From assembly GCA_905214265.1 (NCBI GenBank), contig CAJMLQ010000025.1, positions 1-30,672 on the forward strand: DNA of 30,672 bases. The letters run 5' to 3'. Both the position numbers and the translations under genes were made by a program. The notes under the pieces were generated by a model. That model was not told the DNA's origin. It was given only the letters and a program-made list of their open reading frames with translations, and ran no database searches. The DNA comes from an uncultured bacterium (GTDB taxonomy: Bacteria > Bacillota > Clostridia > Oscillospirales > Ruminococcaceae). Shown here piece after piece: positions 6,655-15,206 of this stretch (position 1 is its first letter; each line of letters opens with the position of its first letter).

Positions 6655-7128
6655 TTACATCATGATCTCGAGGACCTTATAATTGACGCTGCCGTTGGGC
6701 ACGGGAATGGAGACAACGTCCCCCACCCGATGTCCCAGAAGCCCTTTCCCGATGGGCGATTCGTCGGAAATTTTCCCGGCGTCCGGGTTGGCTTCGGTGG
6801 AGCCGACGATGTGGAAGGTCTCTTCCTCTTCGAACTCGACGTCCATCACTTTGACCTTGCTGCCCACGTTTACGATCTCGGTATCAAGATCGCCGGTATC
6901 CAAAATTTTCACATTTTTGAGCATGGCCTCGATCTGCAGAATCCGCGCTTCAATCATCGCCTGCTCGTTTTTCGCTTCGTCGTATTCGCTGTTCTCGGAC
7001 AGGTCGCCAAAGGAAATCGCCACCTTGATTTTATCGGCCACTTCCCGGCGCTTGACGGTTTTGAGATTCTCCAGCTCCTGCTCAAGCTTCGCCAGTCCCT
7101 CACTGGTCAAGACAGTTTCTTTCGCCAT
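6655..7128 (-). CDS. greA: Transcription elongation factor GreA
   Basis: GreA enters the RNA polymerase secondary channel and stimulates cleavage of backtracked RNA. The 157-residue protein has the usual N-terminal antiparallel coiled coil (about 1-75). The acidic tip GDLSENSEYDEAKNEQ carries D42 and E45, equivalent to the residues that help place the second magnesium ion. A C-terminal FKBP-like domain (about 80-157) ends with SPIGKGLLGHRVGD and the terminal beta strand. The ATG at 7128 is preceded by AGGAGGA at 7 bases. It is the first gene of the greA-lysS unit, behind a leader of about 150 bases containing a hairpin. Confidence 0.97.
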   Translation of the reverse strand: MAKETVLTSEGLAKLEQELENLKTVKRREVADKIKVAISFGDLSENSEYDEAKNEQAMIEARILQIEAMLKNVKILDTGDLDTEIVNVGSKVKVMDVEFEEEETFHIVGSTEANPDAGKISDESPIGKGLLGHRVGDVVSIPVPNGSVNYKVLEIMM

Positions 7129-7238
7129 GTGACATTCCTCCTGTATTCTCTACCCGAAGGGGGTTTCTAAAGCAAAACGCCGCCGCAGCCTGTTTGGACA
7201 GGACGCGGGAGCGCACTCCAACATATAACGGACAGGGA

Positions 7239-7262
7239 CCATCGGAACGAATGCTCCGATGG
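7239..7262 (-). other. Stem-loop in the greA leader
   Basis: An 8-base perfect stem (7239-7246 with 7255-7262) with an 8-base loop lies near the 5' end of the predicted greA transcript, about 110 bases before the start codon. It lacks a following T run, so it is more likely a stabilising or regulatory leader structure than a terminator. Confidence 0.4.
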
Positions 7263-7285
7263 CCTCTTCGCGCTATAATATTTTG

Positions 7286-7314
7286 ATTATAGATGTTTCT
7301 GGCCCGTTTGTCAA
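7286..7314 (-). promoter_or_regulatory. Consensus sigma-A promoter of greA-lysS
   Basis: On the minus strand TTGACA (7309-7314) and TATAAT (7286-7291) are separated by exactly 17 bases, a perfect match to the vegetative consensus. The transcription start is expected near 7279. It lies just past the stop codon of the transketolase C-terminal subunit, so greA-lysS has its own strong promoter. Confidence 0.92.
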
Positions 7315-7341
7315 GCGAAAATTGTGAATTTTTTCCGGATG

Positions 7342-8283
7342 TTACCGAAGCAGTTCTTTCGCTTTTTCCACAATATTTTCGGAAGAAAGTCCAAACTTCT
7401 TCAGCAGCTCTGCCGCAGGGCCAGACATGCCGAAGGCGTCCTCCACGCCGATTTTTTTCACCAGGCAAGGGCACTCCCCGGCAACCGCGTCACAGACGGC
7501 GCTTCCCAATCCGCCGATGACGTTGTGCTCCTCCACCGTGAGGAGCTTTCCTGTCTCCCGGGCGGCCTTCAGCACAATCTCCCGGTCGAGGGGCTTGATG
7601 GTGTGAATGTTGAGGACCCGGGCGCTGATCCCCTCTTTAGCCAGTTCTTCCGCCGCGGTGACAGCCTCCCAGACCATGAGCCCCGTGGCGATGATGGTCA
7701 GGTCGCTTCCCTCCCGGAGGGTCACGCCCTTGCCCAGCTCAAACTTGTAGGTCTCCGGGTCGTTGAAGACCGGCGCGGCCAGACGCCCGAAGCGGAGATA
7801 CACCGGCCCCTGGTAGTTGATGGCAGCCTCCACTGCGGCCCGGGCCTCCACGTCGTCGGCGGGACTGATGACTACCATTCCGGGGATCGCGCGCATCAGT
7901 GCGAAATCCTCGCAGCACTGATGGGTGGCCCCGTCCTCGCCCACGGAAATCCCGGCGTGGGTGGCGCCGATCTTCACGTTGAGATGGGGGTAGCCGATGG
8001 AGTTGCGGACGATTTCAAAAGCCCGTCCCGCCGCAAACATTGCAAAGGAGCTGGCAAAGACAGTCTTTCCCGCGGCGGCCATGCCGGCGGCCACGCCCAT
8101 CATGTTTGCCTCTGCGATACCGCAGTCAAAAAACCGTTCCGGACAGGACTTTTTAAAGATTCCGGTCTTGGTGGCGGCGGCCAGGTCGGCATCCAGCACG
8201 ACCAGGTCCGGATATTTGGGAGCCAGTTCAGCAAGAGCCTTGCCGTAGCTTTCCCGGGTGGCGACTTTTTTCAGTTCAGACAT
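7342..8283 (-). CDS. Transketolase, C-terminal subunit
   Basis: The 313-residue second half of a split transketolase, holding the pyrimidine-binding and C-terminal domains. With the N-terminal subunit it would transfer two-carbon ketol units between pentose phosphate sugars, using thiamine diphosphate. The PP-fold shows ERFFDCGIAEANMMGVAAGM, with the Glu (E58) that activates the cofactor, followed by HAGISVGEDGATHQ, a hallmark of the family. The C-terminal domain includes GSDLTIIATGLMVWEA and LLTVEEHNVIGGLG. The ATG at 8283 has AAGGAA about 6 bases upstream and lies 22 bases after the stop of the N-terminal subunit. Related split enzymes act as DXP synthase-like or sugar-specific transketolases, so the exact substrate is not certain. 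Confidence 0.93.
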   Translation of the reverse strand: MSELKKVATRESYGKALAELAPKYPDLVVLDADLAAATKTGIFKKSCPERFFDCGIAEANMMGVAAGMAAAGKTVFASSFAMFAAGRAFEIVRNSIGYPHLNVKIGATHAGISVGEDGATHQCCEDFALMRAIPGMVVISPADDVEARAAVEAAINYQGPVYLRFGRLAAPVFNDPETYKFELGKGVTLREGSDLTIIATGLMVWEAVTAAEELAKEGISARVLNIHTIKPLDREIVLKAARETGKLLTVEEHNVIGGLGSAVCDAVAGECPCLVKKIGVEDAFGMSGPAAELLKKFGLSSENIVEKAKELLR

Positions 8284-8305
8284 GGGGATTCCTTCCTTTC
8301 TTCAC

Positions 8306-9151
8306 TCATTCGGCTTCCAGCGCGGCCAGGGCGGCGTTCAGTTCTGCCATCGCCGTCTCATACTGCTCCGCATTGGGAGCGGCGCCGTGCCAGGAGACCT
8401 GATTTTCCATAAAGGAAACGCCCTTGCCCTTTATGCTCTTCTGCACGATGACGGTGGGCTTGCCCTTGACCGTCTTGGCTTCGGCCAGAGCGGCCTCGAT
8501 CTGGTCGAAATCGTGGGCGTCAATAGTGATGACGTGCCAGCCGAATGCGGTGAACTTCTCTGGGATGGGGTAGGGGCTCATGACCTCAGCCACCGGCCCG
8601 TCGATCTGCAGACCGTTGTTATCCACAATGGCGCAAAGGTTGTCCAGCTTGTAGTGGGCTGCAAACATCGCAGCCTCCCAGACCTGGCCCTCTTCGATCT
8701 CGCCATCGCCCAGGATCGCATACACCCGGTAATCCTTTTCATCGATCTTTCCGGCCAGCGCCATACCACAGGCGGCGGAGATACCCTGTCCCAGGCTCCC
8801 GGTGGTCATATCCACGCCGGGGATGTGCTTCATATCCGGATGCCCCTGGAGCATCGCGCCGGTGTGCCGCAGGGACTGCAGCTCTTCAACCGGAAAATAG
8901 CCCCGCAAAGCCAACGCCGCATAAAGCCCCGGCGCGCAGTGGCCCTTGGAAAGGACCAGCCGGTCCCGGTCTGCCCATCTGGGCTCCTCGGGGTTGATGC
9001 GCAGCTCTTTCCAGTAGAGGTACGCCAGGTCGTCCGCAATGGAGAGAGAGCCGCCGGGATGTCCGGATTTGGCGTGGAAGGTTCCCTCGATAATGCCCAT
9101 CCGGATCCGGCAGGCGGTCTTCCGCAGTTCAAGTTTGGTGGTCGCGTCCAT
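8306..9151 (-). CDS. Transketolase, N-terminal subunit
   Basis: 281 residues forming the diphosphate-binding half of the split transketolase. The thiamine diphosphate and magnesium motif is visible as GDGEIEEGQVWEAAMFAAHY ending at DNNGLQIDG. Upstream, KSGHPGGSLSIADDLAYLYW and KGHCAPGLYAAL match the conserved substrate-binding region. I chose the ATG at 9151 because AAAGGA ends 8 bases before it; another ATG at 9160 overlaps that site and would leave no spacing. The C-terminal subunit follows directly. Upstream are a phosphatase-superfamily gene and a HAD phosphatase in the same direction. A weak promoter could exist in the 72-base gap after the upstream gene (TTGCCG with a TAAATT-like -10), but it is not convincing. 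Confidence 0.93.
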   Translation of the reverse strand: MDATTKLELRKTACRIRMGIIEGTFHAKSGHPGGSLSIADDLAYLYWKELRINPEEPRWADRDRLVLSKGHCAPGLYAALALRGYFPVEELQSLRHTGAMLQGHPDMKHIPGVDMTTGSLGQGISAACGMALAGKIDEKDYRVYAILGDGEIEEGQVWEAAMFAAHYKLDNLCAIVDNNGLQIDGPVAEVMSPYPIPEKFTAFGWHVITIDAHDFDQIEAALAEAKTVKGKPTVIVQKSIKGKGVSFMENQVSWHGAAPNAEQYETAMAELNAALAALEAE

Positions 9152-9223
9152 AAAACTCATCCTTTCAGGTCGTTTACTAATTTATCAAACGGCACAAGGC
9201 CGGCAATTTCTTTTTCAATCCAT

Positions 9224-10033
9224 TCACTTCCGGGGCTGGAACCCGTAAAAATGGATGATGTTCATGTCCTCCTCCATTTCCAGACCGTGGCTGCCCAGTC
9301 CGCCGTCTATCTCATGACAGCCGTGATCCGGCGCAAATGCCACCAGGGTATTGTGTCCGCCCCAGCAGCGCTCCGTTGCGTCGGAAAGCTCCGCAAAAGC
9401 CGCAGCGTTCCGCCGCAGTGCTTCCAATGCCGGCTCCCCTTCCGGCGAGTGACGATGCATAGCGGCGTCATAGTCGCCGTTGTAGACTGTGATCAGATCA
9501 TACCGGTCCTCTGCGATCAGTTCCAGAGCCTTCCGGTTGCATTCCTCCGGCGTCTGATAAAGGAAGTAATCCATCTCCCGTTCCAGGAAGATTTTCGAAA
9601 TACTGTCTCCCTCGGTGCTGACAATGGCCGGCCTTTTTCCGGCCCGGATCAGCGCGTCAAACAGGGTGTCCGTCCGCAGCACCAGCTTCTCATAGGCCTG
9701 AATACCATGGACCTCCGGCATTGCCCCAGTGTACATGGAGGCGAAGCACACCGGCGTCACCGATGGCATCACCGACCGTAACGGCATTGCCAGCTGAGTC
9801 CGCAGCATGACCTCCTGAAAAAGGGGCGTATATTTTTGATAGAGCCAGAGGGCCACCGCGTCCGGATTATAAAGCAGCACTCGATCTGCCTTCTCCCCGC
9901 GGAAAGCCCGCTCCGCACCCTTCACCACCGCTTCCAGAGGAGAAACCGCGCTCCGAGGCGGATCCACTCCCAGAACCGCGGCCGCAGCTCCCGCGACTCC
10001 AGTCAGACACAGTGCATCCAATATCTTGTCCAT
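9224..10033 (-). CDS. Alkaline-phosphatase-superfamily protein (nucleotide pyrophosphatase/phosphodiesterase-like)
   Basis: 269 residues. The metal-hydrolase fold shows a nucleophile motif PSVTPVCFASMYTGAMPEVH, with T93 as likely nucleophile, then NGDYDAAMHRHSPEG (D187, H193) and APDHGCHEIDGGLGSHG (D236, H237, H249), the two-metal ligands of type I phosphodiesterases. No signal peptide is convincing, so it may act in the cytoplasm. The ATG at 10033 is preferred: AAGGG lies 8 bases upstream and the codon is one base past the stop of the HAD gene. An in-frame ATG at 10051 lies inside that gene. The substrate is unknown; a phosphodiester, nucleotide-sugar or phosphonate are all possible. Superfamily call is firm. 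Confidence 0.82.
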   Translation of the reverse strand: MDKILDALCLTGVAGAAAAVLGVDPPRSAVSPLEAVVKGAERAFRGEKADRVLLYNPDAVALWLYQKYTPLFQEVMLRTQLAMPLRSVMPSVTPVCFASMYTGAMPEVHGIQAYEKLVLRTDTLFDALIRAGKRPAIVSTEGDSISKIFLEREMDYFLYQTPEECNRKALELIAEDRYDLITVYNGDYDAAMHRHSPEGEPALEALRRNAAAFAELSDATERCWGGHNTLVAFAPDHGCHEIDGGLGSHGLEMEEDMNIIHFYGFQPRK

Positions 10034-10034
10034 T

Positions 10035-10880
10035 TTATACACCCTTCCCATATTGTATCAAATATTTTTCCGGGTCCCACATCAGTTCTTCAATCACCGC
10101 CGCCACTGCGTGTTCCCGGTTGGTAACCGTAACCAGGTCCGCCGCCGCTTTCAGTTCCGGGAAAGCGTTGGCCACCGCCACCCCCACCCGTGCCGCCTGA
10201 AGCATTTCCAGATCGTTGTCACAGTCGCCTATGGTCACTGTCTGGGAGAGCCGCAGCCCCGTCCTCCGGCACAGCCGCTTCAGAGCGTTTCCCTTGGTGG
10301 CTCCAGCAGGCAGAATTTCAAAAAAAAGCTTTTCCGACCGGACAAACCGCACGCCTTCTACCGGGAATCCCCGGAGAAACGCAGAAAAGTCCGGCATCTG
10401 CTCCTCCGGCATGGCAAACATCACCTTGAGCCAATGGGCCTCCGCGATATCTTCATAGGAAACGACCCGGTACGGCGCCGAACAACGGCCATTCAAATGG
10501 GCATCAACCAGTTGGTTGAAGGAAAGCACCCACATCCCCTCCAGGGTCAGGACTTCAATCCCCACCTCCGTACCGAACCGCTCCAAAACCTCCCGCACCA
10601 GAAAACGCGCCCCGGACGGCACCTCTGCGGTCCAGAGGATTTGCTCCCCGGCGGAATCGTACAGCATAGAGCCGTTGTAAAGCACGCAAGGAAGCGTCAG
10701 TTCCAGCTGGCGGAGTACCTGCGCCCCCGTGGGGATGGAGCGTCCCGTAGCTACCGTAAAATTCCCTCCAGCCTCCCGAAAGGCGCGGATTGCCGAAATA
10801 TCCTCTTCCGCGATGCTCTGGTCGTTCTGAAGCAGCGTGCCATCGCAGTCGGTCACCAAAAGGATCTCTGAAAGCATCAT
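10035..10880 (-). CDS. HAD-superfamily hydrolase, Cof type
   Basis: About 281 residues. Motif I is TDCDGTLL near the N-terminus (nucleophile D11, acid/base D13), motif II is the TGRS segment, motif III includes the Lys in ATKGNAL, and motif IV is TIGDCDNDLEML. The large cap between motifs II and III marks the Cof/IIB subclass, which dephosphorylates sugar phosphates, flavins or similar small molecules. The start is ATG at 10880 (a second ATG follows at once). A GAGAGGAG stretch lies rather far upstream, about 14 bases. A longer reading to 10997 would overlap the rluD-like gene and adds no family-like sequence. The 3' end is one base from the next start. The substrate cannot be told. Confidence 0.88.
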   Translation of the reverse strand: MMLSEILLVTDCDGTLLQNDQSIAEEDISAIRAFREAGGNFTVATGRSIPTGAQVLRQLELTLPCVLYNGSMLYDSAGEQILWTAEVPSGARFLVREVLERFGTEVGIEVLTLEGMWVLSFNQLVDAHLNGRCSAPYRVVSYEDIAEAHWLKVMFAMPEEQMPDFSAFLRGFPVEGVRFVRSEKLFFEILPAGATKGNALKRLCRRTGLRLSQTVTIGDCDNDLEMLQAARVGVAVANAFPELKAAADLVTVTNREHAVAAVIEELMWDPEKYLIQYGKGV

Positions 10881-10905
10881 GGGCAAAAGCCGTTCTCCTC
10901 TCCGG

Positions 10906-11823
10906 TCAGTCCCGTCGCAGCTTGGTGAGAAACTGGTCAAAATAAGCGGGCAGCCCGCTGTCAAATTCCAGGTATTCTCCAGTAGACGGATGAACAAACC
11001 CGATCACCCGGGCGTGCAGACACTGTCCTCGCAGCTCGGTAATACATTTTTTTGGCCCGTAAACCGGATCTCCAGCCACCGGATGCCCGATGTGGGCCAT
11101 ATGGACCCGGATCTGATGGGTCCGTCCCGTTTCCAGCCGGCATTCCACCAGCGTGAAGCTAGAAAACCGCTCCAAGGCCCGGTAGTGGGTCACCGCCTCC
11201 CGACCGCCGGAAGAGAGGACCGCCATCCGTTTCCGGTCGGTAGGGTGCCGTCCGATAGCCGCAGAAACCGTCCCCTCATCCTCTTTGAGATTGCCGTAAA
11301 CCACGGCGTTATAAATTCGGGTGAAACTGTGGACTGCGATCTGCTCCGCCAGGGACTGGTGCGCCCGGTCATTTTTCGCCACGATCAGCAGCCCGGAGGT
11401 GTCTTTGTCGATGCGGTGGACGATGCCTGGCCGGATCACCCCGTTAATCCCCGAAAGGCTCTCTCCGCAGTGGAAGAGCAGGGCGTTGACCAAGGTGCCG
11501 TCCGGATTTCCGGCAGCGGGATGGACCACCATTCCCTTGGGCTTGTTGACCACCAGCAGGTCGCCGTCCTCATAAACGATATCCAGCGGGATATCCTGCG
11601 GCTTCACGTCCAGTTCTTCCGGCGGCGGCACTTCCACCTCCACCCAGTCGCCCACCCGGAGCCGGGTATTCTTGGCGGCAGCGGAACCGTTTACTTGGAC
11701 GCTGCCCTGATCGATGAGTTTCTGCACTGCCGAACGTGTCTTTTCCATCCTCCCGGCAAGAAAAGCGTCCAGCCGGACCCCGGCATCCGCCGTCTCTGCC
11801 GTCCACTGCGCCCGGTCAGGCAC
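10906..11823 (-). CDS. RluA/RluD-family pseudouridine synthase
   Basis: 305 residues. An N-terminal S4 RNA-binding domain (about 15-65) precedes a pseudouridine synthase catalytic domain (about 85-300). The catalytic motif is HRIDKDTSGLLIVAK with D139 as nucleophile, followed by ETGRTHQIRVHMAHIGHPVAGD, the usual second conserved block. RluD-type enzymes isomerise uridines in helix 69 of 23S rRNA, but clostridia have several paralogues, so the exact target is uncertain. The start codon lies inside the end of lspA (8-base overlap), a pairing seen in many Firmicutes. The gene is read with lspA and ileS upstream. Confidence 0.94.
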   Translation of the reverse strand: MPDRAQWTAETADAGVRLDAFLAGRMEKTRSAVQKLIDQGSVQVNGSAAAKNTRLRVGDWVEVEVPPPEELDVKPQDIPLDIVYEDGDLLVVNKPKGMVVHPAAGNPDGTLVNALLFHCGESLSGINGVIRPGIVHRIDKDTSGLLIVAKNDRAHQSLAEQIAVHSFTRIYNAVVYGNLKEDEGTVSAAIGRHPTDRKRMAVLSSGGREAVTHYRALERFSSFTLVECRLETGRTHQIRVHMAHIGHPVAGDPVYGPKKCITELRGQCLHARVIGFVHPSTGEYLEFDSGLPAYFDQFLTKLRRD

Positions 11824-12316
11824 TGGCCTTCTCCTCCTGCTTCCGGTGTCCCAGCAGCTCGTGGAACAGCAGATAACAGATCAGCATCGCCGTTCCCACG
11901 GTCACACAGATGTCCGCAAAGTTAAAAATTGCAAAGTTGATGATCTTCACATGGATGTAATCGATGACGTATCCCCGGTATACCCGATCGATAAGGTTCC
12001 CGATGCCGCCGCCGATGATGACGCAGACGGAAAACAGCGGGAAGGTCCCCTTGATTTTCCCTGCCATGACCGCTAGAATCAGCACCAACAGCACAATGGC
12101 GGTAGCCCAGACGAGGAGCCACTTTTTCCCCTGCATCATCCCGAAGGCCGCGCCCCGGTTTTCCAGATAGGTCAGGTGCAGGACGTCCTGGATCAGGGGG
12201 GTGGTCTCCCCCGGCTTCAAAAACTCCTTGGCCAGCAGCTTCAGCCACTGGTCGATGCCCACCAGCGCGGCGGACATCAGCAGAGCGATATAACGTCTCA
12301 TAACAGGCAGTTCCAT
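11816..12316 (-). CDS. lspA: Lipoprotein signal peptidase (signal peptidase II)
   Basis: 166 residues with four predicted membrane helices. LspA removes the signal peptide of prolipoproteins after diacylglyceryl transfer. The catalytic aspartates are visible in NLIDRVYRGYVIDY (D110) and FNFADICVTVG (D135), along with the family motif ENRGAAFG. Two starts are possible: ATG at 12316, which directly abuts AAAGG and so is poorly spaced, and ATG at 12301, about 14 bases downstream of that site. I give the longer form. The gene follows ileS by 66 bases and overlaps the pseudouridine synthase gene, the common order ileS-lspA-rluD. Confidence 0.95.
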   Translation of the reverse strand: MELPVMRRYIALLMSAALVGIDQWLKLLAKEFLKPGETTPLIQDVLHLTYLENRGAAFGMMQGKKWLLVWATAIVLLVLILAVMAGKIKGTFPLFSVCVIIGGGIGNLIDRVYRGYVIDYIHVKIINFAIFNFADICVTVGTAMLICYLLFHELLGHRKQEEKASA

Positions 12317-12382
12317 CCTTTGTCGTGATTTTTACAACACAAATTGCCGCAGGAGGGTTCCCGGCGGCAATTTGAAGTTCGT

Positions 12383-15178
12383 TTATCGGACCGCAGCCGC
12401 GCAGCGGGCGCAGAGGGTCGGGTGCTCCGAATCTTTGCCCACCGTATGGTCGTGGAGCCAGCAGCGTTCGCACTTCTCCCCATCCGCCAGGGCGGCCGTG
12501 ACGAAAAGCCCCTCGGTTTCCCCGGCCATCTCGCCTTCCGTCCCCTCCTGAATCTCTACCTGGGAGACGATAAAAGCAGCGGCAAGTTCCTCCTCCACCG
12601 CTCTGAGCCGCTCATAAAGCTCTCCGGTGCAGGTCAGGGTGATCTTTGCGTCGGTGGACTTGCCGATCTCCTTGGAAGCGCGCTTGGGCTCCAGAGCCTT
12701 CAAAACGTCGCCCCGGACGCGGTAAATCAGATCCCACTTGGCGTTGAACGCCTCGGAAACCGGGATGTTCACTTTGGCGGGCATCTCGTTGAAGAAGACG
12801 CTTTCCATATCCAGGTCTTTGGAGGCCGGCAAATGCTGCCAGATCTCCTCAGCGGTGAACACCAGGATGGGAGCCACCAGCCGGGTCAAGGCGCTGAGGA
12901 TGTCGTACATCGCCGTCTGGGCGGCGCGGCGCAGAACGCTGTCTCGCTTCTCGCAGTACAGCCGGTCCTTGATGATATCCAGATAGAAGCTGGACATCTC
13001 CACCACGCAGAAGTTGTGGATGGCGTGGAAAGCCACGTGGTAGTCCAGGGCGTCATATCCCGCTCGGGCCTTGTCGTTTAATTCGTCCAGCCGCTCATAA
13101 GCCCATTTGTCCAGCTCGGTCAGCTCTTCGGGAGAGACCCGGTCGGTATCGGGGTTGAAGCCGTCCAGATTGCCCAGCATGTACCGGGCAGTATTGCGGA
13201 TCTTCCGGTACGCCTCGGACAGCTGCTTCAAAATATCACCTGAAAGCCGGATGTCCGCGTGATAGTCGGAGGAAGCCACCCACAGCCGCAGGATATCCGC
13301 GCCGTACTGCTTGATGATCTCATCGGGGGAAATGGAATTCCCCAGGGATTTGTGCATGGCCCGGCCTTCGCCGTCCACGACCCATCCGTGGGTGCACACC
13401 GCCCGATAGGGGGCCTGCCCTGTGGTGGCCACAGAGGTGAGCAGGCTCGACTGGAACCAGCCCCGATACTGGTCCGCGCCTTCCAGATAGAGGTCAGCGG
13501 GCCATTTCAGATCCGGCCGCTGCTTCAACACTGCGGCATGGGTCACGCCGGAGTCGAACCAGACGTCCAGAATGTCCTGTTCCTTGGTGAATTCTGTACA
13601 GCCGCAGGCGTCGCAGGCAAAGCCCTCCGGCAGGAACTCCCCGGGCTCCCGGAGGTACCAGGCGTCGGAGCCCTCCTTCCGGAACAGGGCGGAAATGGCT
13701 TCGATGGAAGCGTCGTTGATGATGGGTTTGCCGCATTCCTTGCAGTAGAGAATGGGAATCGGTACGCCCCACCGGCGCTGGCGGGAAATGCACCAGTCGC
13801 GGCGGTCACGGACCATGCCCTTGATGCGCTCCTCGCCCCATTCGGGAATCCACTGGACGCCTTCGATGGCCTTGACCGCGTCCTCCTTGATAGCATCCAC
13901 GGAGCAGAACCACTGGTCGGTGGCCCGAAACATGACTGGCTCCTTGCAGCGCCAGCAATGGGGGTAGGAGTGGGTGATCTTCTGGGAGGCAAACAGGCTT
14001 CCATCCGCCTTCATCCGGGCGTAAATGGTCTTGTTGGACTCTTCCAGGGTCTGTCCGGCAAACTCACCTGCGTCCTCGGTCTGCCGCCCGGAAGCGTCCA
14101 CCGGAACCACCAGCTGAATCTCCGGGTACTTCTTGCAGACGTCGAAGTCCTCCACACCGAAGGCCGGAGCCGTGTGGACGCAGCCGGTTCCGGCGTCCAA
14201 GGTGACGTGGTCTCCGACGATGACCAGGGACTCCCGGTCCAGGAAGGGATGAGCGGCCTTGAGATACTCCAACTCGCTGCCCAGGAAAGACCCGACAAAT
14301 TCATAATCCGCGATTCCCGCGGCCTTCATCACACCGTCGGCCAGCTCCTTGGCCATGACATAGTATTCGCCGCCGGCCTTGACCGCCGTGTACTCGATAT
14401 CCGGCCCCAGGCAGATGGCCAGGTTTCCGGGCAGGGTCCAGGTGGTGGTGGTCCAGATGACGAAATACGCCTTGGAAATGTCCACCCCAGCCTTGGAAAG
14501 GACCCCCTTGTCGTCGGTGACCTTGAATTTGACAAACACGGTGACGCAGGGGTCATCGTTGTATTCGATTTCCGCCTCTGCCAGAGCGGTGCCGCACTCG
14601 GAGCACCAGTACACTGGCTTCATTCCCCGATAGATTAGGCCCTTTTTCGCCATTTCACCGAAGACCTGCACCTGAACCGCCTCAAACTCAGGCTTCAGGG
14701 TGATGTACGGGTCGGCGAAATCACCGGTGACGCCCAACCGCTTGAATTCCTCGCGCTGGATGTCCACATAGCTCATGGCAAATTCCCGGCAGTGGCGGCG
14801 GATCTCAGCGGGAGTCGCCTTGTCCTTGTCCAGGCCGATCTTTTTCAGCGCCTTCAGCTCGGTGGGAAGGCCGTGAGTATCCCAACCGGGAACATAGGGC
14901 GAACAGTAGCCGGTCATATTCTTATATTTGACGATAATATCCTTCAAAACCTTATTGAGCGCCGTTCCCAAGTGGATATCCCCGTTGGCGTAAGGGGGGC
15001 CGTCGTGGAGAACATACAGGGGCTTGCCTTCGTTTTTCGCAAGGATCCGGCCGTTCAAGTCCATCTGATTCCAGTGCTCGATGAAGCCCGGTTCCTTTTT
15101 GGGGAGTCCGGCCCGCATATCAAACGAGGTCTGGGGAAGGTTTAAGGTTTTATTGTAATCGGGTTTTTCCTGTGCCAT
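12383..15178 (-). CDS. ileS: Isoleucyl-tRNA synthetase, class I
   Basis: About 931 residues. The class I signature is PPYANGDIHLGTAL (HLGT at 69-72), and the KMSKS equivalent is MHKSLGNS near residue 600. The CP1 editing domain lies between them, including a TTTTWTLPGN segment and the GTGCVHTAPAFG loop. A C-terminal zinc finger has CERCW and CARC pairs, typical of the bacterial enzyme sensitive to mupirocin. ATG at 15178 is preferred over TTG at 15187, although GGAG lies a rather long 12 bases upstream; the TTG would leave only 3. There is no room for a T-box, since divIVA ends 28 bases upstream, so regulation probably comes from farther up. Confidence 0.97.
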   Translation of the reverse strand: MAQEKPDYNKTLNLPQTSFDMRAGLPKKEPGFIEHWNQMDLNGRILAKNEGKPLYVLHDGPPYANGDIHLGTALNKVLKDIIVKYKNMTGYCSPYVPGWDTHGLPTELKALKKIGLDKDKATPAEIRRHCREFAMSYVDIQREEFKRLGVTGDFADPYITLKPEFEAVQVQVFGEMAKKGLIYRGMKPVYWCSECGTALAEAEIEYNDDPCVTVFVKFKVTDDKGVLSKAGVDISKAYFVIWTTTTWTLPGNLAICLGPDIEYTAVKAGGEYYVMAKELADGVMKAAGIADYEFVGSFLGSELEYLKAAHPFLDRESLVIVGDHVTLDAGTGCVHTAPAFGVEDFDVCKKYPEIQLVVPVDASGRQTEDAGEFAGQTLEESNKTIYARMKADGSLFASQKITHSYPHCWRCKEPVMFRATDQWFCSVDAIKEDAVKAIEGVQWIPEWGEERIKGMVRDRRDWCISRQRRWGVPIPILYCKECGKPIINDASIEAISALFRKEGSDAWYLREPGEFLPEGFACDACGCTEFTKEQDILDVWFDSGVTHAAVLKQRPDLKWPADLYLEGADQYRGWFQSSLLTSVATTGQAPYRAVCTHGWVVDGEGRAMHKSLGNSISPDEIIKQYGADILRLWVASSDYHADIRLSGDILKQLSEAYRKIRNTARYMLGNLDGFNPDTDRVSPEELTELDKWAYERLDELNDKARAGYDALDYHVAFHAIHNFCVVEMSSFYLDIIKDRLYCEKRDSVLRRAAQTAMYDILSALTRLVAPILVFTAEEIWQHLPASKDLDMESVFFNEMPAKVNIPVSEAFNAKWDLIYRVRGDVLKALEPKRASKEIGKSTDAKITLTCTGELYERLRAVEEELAAAFIVSQVEIQEGTEGEMAGETEGLFVTAALADGEKCERCWLHDHTVGKDSEHPTLCARCAAAVR

Positions 15179-15206
15179 GGGAATCAATCGCTCCTTTTTC
15201 CGTTAT

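Noticed and set aside
5003..6682. Long plus-strand open frame opposite lysS
   Set aside because: It is the antisense shadow of a strongly conserved lysS gene in GC-rich DNA, has no family-like sequence and no ribosome binding site. The same applies to long plus-strand frames opposite ileS, tkt, mutL and miaB.
7151..7285. Possible T-box riboswitch ahead of greA-lysS
   Set aside because: The leader has stems, but I find no T-box sequence (GGTGGNACCGCG type) and no terminator before greA.
7100..7474. Minus-strand frame across the greA leader
   Set aside because: It overlaps the promoter, the greA start and the transketolase end, has no good start site and resembles no protein.
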